Assembly (NCBI GenBank): GCA_963920705.1
Contig: OY987231.1
Coordinates: forward strand, 22,421,024 to 22,485,023
Source: Odiellus spinosus
Lineage: Eukaryota; Arthropoda; Arachnida; Opiliones; Phalangiidae
Direction: 5' to 3'
Length of the DNA stretch: 64,000 nt
The notes under the pieces were generated by a model. The model was given only the letters and a program-made list of their open reading frames with translations. It searched no databases and was not told the origin of the DNA. Numbering within the stretch: the stretch's first letter is position 1; the number at the start of each line of letters is the position of its first letter. The position numbers were made by a program, and so were the translations under genes. Shown here one piece after another: positions 24,701-36,700 of this stretch.

Positions 24701-27700
24701 ATTCCTCCTATTTAAAGGGTCATTTCTCCTATTTAAAGGGTCATTCCTCCTATTTAAAGGGTCATTCCTCCTATTTAAAGGGTCATTTCTCCTATTTAAA
24801 GGGTCATTTCTCCTATTTAAAGGGTCATTCCTCCTATTTAAAGGGTCATTCCTCCTATTTAAAGGGTCATTCCTCCTATTTAAAGGGTCATTCCTCCTAT
24901 TTAAAGGGTCATTCCTCCTATTTAAAGGGTTCTTCCTCCTATTTAAAGGGTTCTTCCTCCTATTTAAAGGGTTCTTCCTCCTATTTAAAGGGTTCTTCCT
25001 CCTATTTAAAGGGTTCTTCCTCCTATTTAAAGGGTTCTTCCTCCTATTTAAAGGGTTCTTCCTCCTATTTAAAGGGTTCTTCCTCCTATTTAAAGGGTTC
25101 TTCCTCCTATTTAAAGGGTTCTTCCTCCTATTTAAAGGGCTCTTCCTCCTATTTAAAGGGTCATTCCTCCTATTTAAAGGGTCATTCCTCCTATTTAAAG
25201 GGTCATTCCTCCTATTTAAAGGGTCATTCCTCCTATTTAAAGGGTCATTCCTCCTATTTAAAGGGTCATTCCTCCTATTTAAAGGGTCATTCCTCCTATT
25301 TAAAGGGTTATTCCTCCCATTTAAAGGGTCATTCCTCCTATTTAAAGGGTCATTCCTCCTATTTAAAGGGTCATTCTTCCTATTTAAAGGGTCATTCTTC
25401 CTATTTAAAGGGTCATTCTTCCTATTTAAAGGGTCATTCTTCCTATTTAAAGGGTCATTCTTCCTATTTAAAGGGTCATTCTTCCTATTTAAAGGGTCAT
25501 TCTTCCTATTTAAAGGGTCATTCTTCCTATTTAAAGGGTCATTCTTCCTATTTAAAGGGTCATTCTTCCTATTTAAAGGATCATTCCTCCTATTTAAAGG
25601 GTTATTCCTCCTATTTAAAGGGTTATTCCTCCTATTTAAAGGGTTATTCCTCCTATTTAAAGGGTTATTCCTCCTATTTAAAGGGTTATTCCTCCTATTT
25701 AAAGGGTCATTCCTCCTATTTAAAGGGTCATTCCTCCTATTTAAAGGGTCATTCCTCCTATTTAAAGGGTCATTCCTCCTATTTAAAGGGTCATTCCTCC
25801 TATTTAAAGGGTCATTCCTCCTATTTAAAGGGTCATTCCTCCTATTTAAAGGGTCATTCCTCCTATTTAAAGGGTCATTCCTCCTATTTAAAGGGTCATT
25901 CCTCCTATTTAAAGGGTCATTCCTCCTATTTAAAGGGTCATTCCTCCTATTTAAAGGGTCATTCCTCCTATTTAAAGGGTCATTCCTCCTATTTAAAGGG
26001 TCATTCCTCCTATTTAAAGGGTCATTCCTCCTATTTAAAGGGTCATTCCTCCTATTTAAAGGGTCATTCCTCCTATTTAAAGGGTCATTCCTTCTCTTTA
26101 AAGAACAATTCCTTCTATTTAAAGTTAAATTTGCAACTATATAAGGGAAATATTTAAGTTAATTCCATTAAGAAAACTTGCCTGCGTTTCGGTTAACATG
26201 AGATTAGTGGCGACTTCAAATCTTTTTGGTCTGGATAAGTACTTGTTCAATCTGAACTGATTTTCCAACTCCAATAGTTGTTGACTCGTGAAGGCCGTTC
26301 TTGGTCTCCTCGTCTTTCCCAGAACCGATGGCTGTTGGTTCCCTGCGCGAGAAAGACGTAAAAACAACGATAATTATAGTTGGTTACTGACGGTTTGCTG
26401 CAGTTGTAAATCTACCGTTTCTCCGCTAAGTACCATTAGAGAAATTGGTAATAACTATTCTTAACTATTGATATTGGCCGTCTGACTCGGTCTAACCAAC
26501 GATATATATCTATATCCACTCAAATAATAAGCTATAACAATAACAGTAAAACACTAAGATGGAGTTAAAGGGGAATGATATATACAGATAGAGACAGTTA
26601 TTAATGTCAGCGCGTAGAAAGATAAGGCGGAGGAATACATATTGGGAAAAGTAGTACAATGGATTGAAATGGTCATGTTAGACTGAAAGAATATGATTAG
26701 TCCGAATTTATATTTATTTTTATTCAAATTTTACTAAACTTTAAAAATTAACCAAAAACCAGGGTGACCACTGAAAATTTGAAAATCCTATATAGGAAAT
26801 TTGCGAAATATAGGAAAATATAGGAAGAATTTTATGTAAAATATAGGTTAAAATAGGAAGAAATAAATGTAAAATATATGATAAAATAGGAAAATAATTA
26901 ATTAAATTTAGGAAGCGTGTTTATTATTGCGTCACAACTCTCGCCACCGGTTTAAACGTGGTATTAATATGATCCAATTGCTTAAATAGTATGGAATTTT
27001 ACAGACTATTTTAACTGGAAAATGTACAGTTAAGCTAAATAATCTTATCCAGCCACAGCTGACAGTGTGATTTAGAACTTTACCCTAGAGATTTTGAGTA
27101 GAAGTATAGGAGATTATAGGAATTGCCATTAAATTGTAGGAGAAAATAGGAAGGAGGTGAAAATATAGGAAAAAAATAGGAAATATAGGAAAAGTGGTCA
27201 CCCTGCAAAAACGTATCTAAAAATTCAAGTTTCCCTTTAAAAGGCTCTGAAACGAATTACTGGAAGTCTAAATTTAAATCTGATATCAGGGCCAAGGCTT
27301 AGCAACCATTTTTAAAGATCTTGCTATAAATTCTGTACATGGCTGTACGCTATTTTGATATCAATAATTCTCAATGGGCTAGAAGAAAAGGGTATAGAAT
27401 GTTTTTTATGACCGCGTGGCCCTCGATCGCGTCGGAGGAGTTATCCATTTACTGTCGATATAGATTTAAGGATACGCGTGAGGGGTTTTCAGAGTCTTAA
27501 ATCACTCCCGAGATGATGCTGAAGGGAATCGACCTCCTAGAAGTAGAAGAAGAATAAGAATAATAATACAGCAGCGCCGTGGATAAAGAAAACCACTCTC
27601 TTTTGGCTTCTTAGCCTTTACTATACTCTTGCCATTTGAAGATCTAGGGGCTTTTCAGCCCCATCGTTTTTGGGCTATAAGCGGAAACTTCGATAAAGGA

Positions 27701-30700
27701 TAAACGTTGTCCAAATGGGAAAGAACCATCCCTCCCTTTTAAAATAAATTTCTTTGCGCGCTTGGGGCAATAAAATTGACTTTTGGGGATGTATTACGAC
27801 CGACTTTAAAAATATACTCGATGATTTTATTTTAAAATTAAAGTGGTAGTGAAAGCATTTCGCTGTTAACCCTATTCGTTCACTATTTTCACTGCGAGTT
27901 AATAATTTTTTATCGGGTCACTAAATCAACCTATTTTCCAATTAATTCAAAAAACTAGTATAAAAATTTAAACAATTCCAATCAGATTTTAGCCATGGTA
28001 AAAAGTTCAGAGGTCATAGTTCGAGGGGTCCGAGACCTTAGTTCATTTAGTTCAGCTTTGACAGTGCTCTGAGTTCGAACTCTTATGAACTCTGAGTTCA
28101 GCTTTGATAATTTTGTACACATGAGTTCGCGAGTGTCAGTCCCCCTCGTCCTTGTTAAATATTTTGATTGTCCAGTCGCTCTGTAAATAGACTACAGTTT
28201 TTTGAATAGTTTAGGACTATTCCTTTATTCTTGTTGGGAAAGGAGCGGGGAATATCTATTTTTGGGCCCTTCGTGCTGTTATAGTACGAGAACAGTTATA
28301 GTTTAATATTCTATAACCTTGGAATCCTTACGAGAAAGAGTACGGGTTAGTTTTACTACTCCATTTAACTTTTCCACGTATCATTTTCTTAACACTTAAT
28401 GCGTTGGAAAATGGTTTAAAATATTCAAATCCCATTTTCCAAAAGCGTCGTTCCTTAAATTTAACTACAGTCAGAAGTAGATGAAACCCTCCTTTGAAGT
28501 CTACTACTCTAATGTTCGATATAGCGCTCCTCTCTGTATGGGTAAAATTCCCAATTTTACGAGATCGGAGGGGTCCTACTTCATACTCCCCTGTCTACGG
28601 AAAATTGGAAATTCTCTCTCTCCACAAACGACGACGTTTTTTTGACGAACTCCGAGGCTGCTAGAGATATTCGCTGGACGAACTCCCGCTCCGAAAATAT
28701 CTACCGTTAGGAGGCGTACGAATCGCGCTTTCTGAAACTAACCCATACAGAGAGGGGTAGACAAGACCCGGGAGTAATAGACTTCAAAGGAGGGTTTCAT
28801 CTACTTCTGCTACAGTATATATCCGAAATGAGATTCCATCCCCGTCCGTCCGTCCCCTCTCTTTCAGTTTAAAAAGATTGGCTGTTGAAAATTACGCGTC
28901 AATCTAGATAATGGTATACGTAGCGTGAAAGTGCAAAAAGCCTATTTGGTGTAGGGGGGAGGGGTGGGGTAACAAGGCGGCGCACGCTTCCATCCCTTAA
29001 AGTTTACTCTTAAACACGCGTCCTTAGTCCTCACAAAAGCTCGTACAATGAGCGCCACATGTCATAGATGAGGATCAACCGCCTAGAATATAGAGAGAGT
29101 GGATGGTGTGGATCTAACGAGATGAAATGAGGAGGGGGATGAAGAAAACCATCCCGTCATGAATTGGTAACGGGGCCATAGTGCTATAAAATCACCCTTG
29201 GATACCCCCCCTCCCCCTGTAAAGTGAATCCACCCCTTAGCTCGTACAAGTATAATATATGTATAGATAAACGTTCTAATTTTCTGCACCAGTTAACGTT
29301 ATCATCTTTTTTTTTTTTTCGGAGGGGGTATAGAGAAGAGTCTTATTCACATTGAAATTGATGGTTTGGAGGTTTTGATATTTACTTTGGTGCAGTTACA
29401 GACTTAAAATGGATCCCTAATTAGACCTTCTTATAAAAGAAATTGCTATTCTATTGATGTAAATGATTCTATAGATTTTGTTTCAGTGGTTGATTGTATA
29501 TTTTACGAAATAATTAGTTTCGCCATGATGACATGTATGGATTCAAAACTCCTTCATAGGTTTGAATAGAACGTGTCTTTAGCTACAAAATGAAACAAAC
29601 TACATCAAAATCGGACCGTAAATAAGAAAGTTGGTAAAATTTTGGTTTCACGATGACGTCATCGTGGATATAATTTATTTTTATATATATGGTCTTCAAA
29701 TTAAGGAAAATTACTTCAAATCCAGACTAAATAAAATAATAGTTTCTATACTCGTGATGTAACCAATTAGCTATAGAGCTTCATGACGTCATGATAAATT
29801 ATTTATCTCTATGACGTCATGATTGAAATATTTAAATTTTAACTATTTTAAGCTCTTAAATACATGATTATAAAATGTATATGCTATTAATTTCCGTTTT
29901 TATCTTTAATTCAAATCTGTATTAATATAATTTATTCCATTCATTTCTGACGTCACCAGGGAAAATTAATCTTAATTAAAATTCGTAACTTTTTTAATTA
30001 TTGACCGATTTTTACGTGATTTGTTTCATTTTGAAGCCCTCGTTGAATTACGCGCGATTATGTTCTTACATTTTATTTTAAATTAACTAATTTTTTATAA
30101 AATTAATAAATTTAATCCGTAGCTGTACAATATTTTTAATTATATATAATTAAGATAATAGAGCTAATTATCAGGATTTAGATCCGAACACCGAACCCCC
30201 TATTATAATTGAGAGTAGGGGAAGTTCGTCGCTTGCGGGGGGAGAGAGAGAGACCCTTCTAAGGGGGGTTTATAGGGGCAAAAACCCCCTAACACTGGCT
30301 TCGAGATGGGACGCGGATTAACTATTAAGTATTTAAATACACACGGTATGATTGAATGGGGGGGAAGATTGTGAGCTGGTCTCAGGCGTCGCTCTTATAA
30401 TATACAAAAAGGCTGGTTGCGTTGACCCGTCGAGGAGTTGTTTAGTTAACCAATTTAATAACAATCTAATTATAAAACTAGGGTCTGAATTCGATAAAAT
30501 CCAGATGGGCCAAGTTATAGTGATGAGTATTTTTGATCGTTCCGCCAGTCAGTATTTTTCTGGAAGCTTTAACTATAACTTAGTATGGAGTTAATTAGGG
30601 TCCAAACCTTATCGGTCATTTTCAAACGGGAACCAATTTTAAATAGAAAATGTCCTGTTTTATTTAGCGAAGTTTTGCTAGTAATTTTTGGAGCTACATT

Positions 30701-33700
30701 TTATTATCTGGTACAGGACTTGCGTTAACCAATCGTGCTAGGGTTACCCAGAGTTCCCTTTTTCACGAAATCCAATGATTTGATTTTATAATCGTTCGGT
30801 GCAATTAATCTTTTTTATTTGTTGTCCTATCCTATCTAAATCCATGGTCAAAGATTTTCACTAATTAATATTATTTCTGATCGTGTTCCTTACACTACGC
30901 TCCTCCTACTTTCGAGTTAGGTAGACTACTAATTAAAAATTCAGGAAAATAATTTCCTTAAACGACCAAATCAATAAATCACTTAAATATAATTCTTAGA
31001 ACCCGGTAGGGTTCTATGTATTGGGCCCATCATCATCTGTAATGTTATTTTGATTTCCTTAAAAAAATGGACCTTTAGCCAATCAGAACGCTCCATTTCC
31101 CCATTGAAATAACATTAAAATCGACTCTTTCGAGGACATGTCCCTTGCATCGCAGAACTAAAAGAGGAATTATTTGTTACGGTTAAAATCAATTTTAAGT
31201 GGTAGAGCAAGGTTCGAATGTTGAACTTTTCAAGTTTCATTTAAAAATATTAAGTCTAAGTATTTTAAAATTAATTCTGAAGTTGACCCTTTTTTTGGTA
31301 CTTAGCTGGTTTCGCGCATGGCCAAATTCGTAATGTTATTCTATGGGATTTGGTTTTTTGAAAGTGGCTTACCTTTCAGATTTATTTTCTAATACTTCCG
31401 GATATTTTTCAGACTTGGATTTTCCGTGTGGTATGAATTAAGTTTCGAGCTTCATTTTAAGACTAATTTCATAATTTTACACCGATTAGTTGGCCCACAG
31501 TCTATTCATGAAAACGGAGGAAAAAGTAAGGCGGAGAAATAGATTCGCCAAAAACCTAAGCCTAATTTGACAAATTAGGCTTAGGTTTTATATGGCTTTT
31601 TAAAATCACGAGCACGAGCGCGCGCGCTTGATTTGGAGGCTATGGGTATTGAACTCTAATGACTTAATTTCTCCTTCTTCATATTTTTGCCGTTTATAGA
31701 CTGTGACCAAACTAATCGGTATAAAATTATGAAATTAGTCTTAAAATAAAGCCTGTAAAATATTTGGAAGCATTAGAAAATAAATCTGAAAGGTAAGTCT
31801 CTTGCAAAAAATCTAAATCTCATAGAATAACATTAATTTTCAATTTCTCCGCCTTAAAAGTACTCTCCTTTTTAAAAATGAGTGAAATTCCGAACGACTT
31901 GCCATTCCGAACGGCAATAAGGAAGGTATTAACATCAAAAATAATGAAAAAATTAATTGGAATTTGGTTTAAAGGGCAATGGGGAAAATATAAAGATTTC
32001 GCTGCGGCTGTCGGAGGTATTAACATCAAAATTGCTGAAATAATTAATTTAAATTTGGTTTAAAGGGCAATGGGGAAAATATAAAGATTTCACTGCGGCT
32101 GTCGGAGGTATTAACATCAAAATTGATGAAAAATTTAATTTAAATTTGGTTTAAAGGGCAATGGGGAAAATATAATGATTTCGCTGCGGCTCTCGGAGGT
32201 ATTAACATCAAAATTGATGAAAAAATTCATTTTAATTGGGTTTAAAGGGCAATGGGGAAAATATAATGATTTCGCTGCGGCTGTCGGAGGTATTAACATA
32301 AAAAATTATGAAAAAATTAATTTTAATTGGGATTAAAGGGCACTGGTAAAAATGTAGAGATTTGACTGGAATCAAGTGCGGCTGCCGCAGCTATTAACAT
32401 CAAAAATTATGAAAAAATTAATTTTAATTGGGATTAAAGGGCACTGGTAAAAATGTAGAGATTTTACTGAATCGAGTGCGGCTCCCCCAGCTATTAACAT
32501 CAAAAATAATGTAAAAATTAATTTTAATTGGGATTAAAGGGCAATGTTAAAATGTAGAGATTTGACTGAATCAAGTGCGGCTCCCCCAGCTATTAACATC
32601 AAAAATAATGTAAAAAATTTTTTTAATTGGAATTAAAGGGCAATGGTAAAAATGTAGAGATTTGACTGAATCAAGTGCGGCTGCCCCAGCTATTATCTTC
32701 AAAAATAATGTAAAAATTAATTTTAATTGGGATTAAAGGGCAATGGTAAAAATGTAGAGATTTGACTGAATCAAGTGCGGCTGCCGCAGCTATTAACATC
32801 AAAAATAATGAAAAAAAAAATTTTAATTGGGATTAAAGGGCAATGGTAAAAATGTTGAAATTTGACTGAATCAGGTGAGGCTGCCCCAGCTATTAACATC
32901 AAAAATTGTGAAATAATTAATTTTAATTGGGTTTAAAGGGCAATGGTAAAAATGTAGAGATCTGACTGAATCAAGTGCGGCTGCCCCAGCTGTTAACATC
33001 AAAAATTGTGAAAAAAATCATTTTAATTGGGTTTAAAGGGCAATGGTAAAAATGTAGAGATCTGGCTGAATCAAGTGCGGCTGCCGCAGCTGTTAACATC
33101 AAAAATTGTGAAAAAATTAATTTTAATTGGGTTTAAAGGGCAATGGTAAAAATTTAGAGATCTGACTGAATCAAGTGAGGTTGCCCCAGCTATTAACATC
33201 AAAAATTATGAAAAAGTTAATTTTAATTGGGATTAAAGGGCAATGGAAAAAATGTAGAGATTTGACTGAATCAAGTGCGGCTGCCCCAGCTATTAACATC
33301 AAAAATAATGTAAAAATTAATTTTAATTGGGATTAAAGGGCAATGGTAAAAATGTAGAGATTTGACTGAATCAAGTGCGGCTGCCCCAGCTATTAATATC
33401 AAAAATAATGTAAAAATTAATTTTAATTGGGATTAAAGGGCAATGGTAAAAATGTAGAGATTTGACTGAATCAAGTGCGGCTGCCGGAGGTATTACCATC
33501 AAAAATTATGAAAAAATTAATCTTAATTGGGATTAAAGGGCAATGTTAAAATGTAGGGATTTGACTGAATCAAGTGCGGCTCCCCCAGCTATTAACATCA
33601 AAAATAATGTAAAATTTTTTTTAATTGGAATTAAAGGGCAATGGTAAAAATGTAGAGATTTGACTGAATCAAGTGCGGCTGCCGCAGCTATTAACATCAA

Positions 33701-36700
33701 AAATAATGAAAAAATTAATTTTAATTGGGATTAAAGGGCAATGGTAAAAATGTAGAGATTTGACTGAATCAAGTGCGGCTGCCCCAGCTATTAACATCAA
33801 AAATAATGTAAAAATTAATTTTAATTGGGATTAAAGGGCAATGGTAAAAATGTAGAGATTTGACTGAATCAAGTGCGGCTGCCCCAGCTATTAACATCAA
33901 AAATAATGTAAAAATTAATTTTAATTGGGATTAAAGGGCACTGGTAAAAATGTAGAGATTTGACTGAATCAAGTGCAGCTGCCCCAGCTATTAACATCAA
34001 AAATAATGTAAAAATTAATTTTAATTGGGATTAAAGGGCAATGTTAAAATGTAGAGATTTGACTGAATCAAGTGCGGCTCCCCCAGCTATTAACATCAAA
34101 AATAATGTAAAAAATTTTTTTAATTGGAATTAAAGGGCAATGGTAAAAATGTAGAGATTTGACTGAATCAAGTGCGGCTGCCGCAGCTATTAACATCAAA
34201 AATAATGAAAAAATTAATTTTAATTGGGATTAAAGGGCAATGGTAAAAATGTAGAGATTTGACTGAATCAAGTGCGGCTGCCCCAGCTATTAACATAAAA
34301 AATAATGAAAAAATTAATTTTAATTGGGATTAAAGGGCAATGGTAAAAATGTAGAGATTTGACTGAATCAAATGCGGCTGCCCCAGCTATTAACATCAAA
34401 AATAATGAAAAAATTAATTTTAATTGGGATTAAAGGGCAATGTTAAAATGTAGAGATTTGACTGAATCAAGTGCGGCTGCCGCAGCTATTAACATCAAAA
34501 ATAATGTAAAAACTTATTTTAATTGGAATTAAAGGGCAATGGTAAAATTGTAGAGATTTGACTGAATCAAGTGCGGCTGCCCCAGCTATTAACATCAAAA
34601 ATAATAAAAAAATTAGTTTTAATTGGGATTAAAGGGCAATGGTAAAAATGTAGAGATTTGACTGAATCAAGTGCGGCTGCCGCAGCTATTAACATTTAAA
34701 ATTATGAAAAAATTAATTTTAATTGGGTTTAAAGGGCAATGGTAAAAATGTAGAGATTTGACTGAATCACTTTTTAAAGGGCTAGTCTTTTAATATAGAA
34801 GTTAACACTTTCGTGTTAGACTGAAGTGACAGATATTATATCAAAAATGTCTTTGCGAACAAAGACCCAGAAGGACATGTTATGGCCTTGAATGTCTGAA
34901 GTGACAGATATTATATCAAAAATGTCTTTGCGAACAAAGACCCAGAAGGACATGTTATGGCCTTGAATGTCTGAAGTGACAGATATTTAATTTTCTTTTA
35001 AAACATTAAATTTAAATACAATTAAATTTTCTTTTAAAACATGAAATTTAAATACAATTAGATTTTCTTTTAAAACGAAATTTAAATATAATCACAATCT
35101 GGCACGATTTAGAGTTTCAAATTTCAATACAACTGATTTTATTCACTCGGAAATATTTAAGAAAAACATAACAGACGATTTTCTCCCATTGACGCTTAAC
35201 ATTAAATTTCGCTTGATTATTTTTCAGGGATTACGTGTCAAACAAAAGGAAACTTTTCGTTCGAGAGAAAAATATACTTAATTTAGCTTTGGCTTTAGGC
35301 TAGACACAAAGTTCTATGATCTGATCTCATACCTTAATTGGATAATGTTTTCTATGGATAATGCTTTATTATAACTCTTCGACTTTAGTCGAGGCAATTC
35401 GTTCATGTTAGCTTATGAATGCTTATCAAGTAATTTAAAGGGAAAAAAATTCCCCATATTTTAATTTTTAATCTAGGTTGCAAACGAACAAACCTAATCC
35501 ATGGATAATGTTTTATTACAACTCCTCGACTTTAGTCGAGGCAATTCGTTCATGTTAGCTTACGGATGCTTATACAAGGAATTTAAAGGGAATAAAAATT
35601 CCCCATATTTTAATTTTTAATTTGGATTGCAAACGAACAAACCTAATCCATGGATAATGTTTTTTTTATAACTCCTAATAACTAATTAGTGGTCCCTTAT
35701 GGAAATCATCATTTTAATTGTACGGTTTTAATGAAAAGAAAAATGAAAGTATTACAATTTATTTAAAAACCTTATCCGCTCTAAAATTCGTCGCTTTGAA
35801 GTTCTCTTCCCTTGCGCGCACAATATAGCTTTGAAAGTACAAATTGTTATGGTTTGCGTCGTCTGCTAAGTTAGAAAAGAAGGTGACTTTAAACGGGCTT
35901 TAAAAAACACATTTCCCTTTATCATATACCCATTCCAATAAACCGGGAGTATTTTTAACGATCCGTTCAATTGCGAGTCGTGGAAATTCGGGTTAAACTA
36001 AGAAAACATAAAGTGGACTCACGTTATACTGAAAAATAACAGTTCAATACACGTTTTCCCTGAAAAATAATCAAGCGAAATTTAATGTTAAGCGTCAATG
36101 GGAGAAAATCGTCTGTTATGTTTTTCTTAAATATTTCCGAGTGAATAAAATCAGTTGTATTGAAATTTGAAACTCTAAATCGTGCCAGATTGTGATTATA
36201 TTTAAATTTCGTTTTAAAAGAAAATCTAATTGTATTTAAATTTCATGTTTTAAAAGAAAATTTAATTGTATTTAAATTTAATGTTTTAAAAGAAAATTAA
36301 ATATCTGTCACTTCAGACATTCAAGGCCATAACATGTCCTTCTGGGTCTTTGTTCGCAAAGACATTTTTGATATAATTAATATCATTAATTCTAAACCCT
36401 TTTTTATATAAATTCGGCTTCAATTGTCCTCAATTACTATTTTAAATATCGGACCATCTGCCGTGGTTTTGGATATTGGACCCCCCCTCTAGCTTTTTAC
36501 CCTTAAGGGGGTACATTTGGGGTAGGACCCCCTGCCTGATACGATATATAGCTTCTGAGGGTAGCGCGTCGACTTGGCGAACCGCGAAATTCTCTATCCA
36601 CTGGTCTTCGCAGCATCCCTTCCACTTTTTTTTTTTGTCAGAGTGATGGGGAGGAAGCTCAGGAGCAACGGGATGAACAACATATATAGCCTCATGAATT

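Larger units (their letters stand above)
21740..26181 (-). other. Mnx: Mnx intron 2 (GC-AG)
   Basis: Intron of 4,442 bp with donor GCAAGT and acceptor TTTCAG. Its content is described in separate entries: the 21-bp minisatellite at 24519-26110 next to the donor, a 342-bp MITE at 22988-23329 and a homeobox-site-rich block at 22255-22560. The remaining stretches 21740-22254 and 23330-24518 are AT-rich with short poly-T and poly-A runs, and I see no exon in them. Confidence 0.85.

Noticed and set aside
24460..26157. 565-aa open reading frame on the plus strand
   Set aside because: It is the translation of a 21-bp minisatellite inside an intron; no domain, no non-repetitive body, and length follows from the unit being a multiple of three.
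28010..28145. Short AGTTCGAACTCT-type sequence as a possible tRNA
   Set aside because: No cloverleaf could be formed and no box A/box B pair at the right spacing; it is a local AGTTC-rich repeat.
31885..34770. Regular repeats resembling a CRISPR array
   Set aside because: Units are contiguous with no unique spacers, the genome is eukaryotic, and there are no cas genes. It is satellite DNA. The same holds for 39217-40120.
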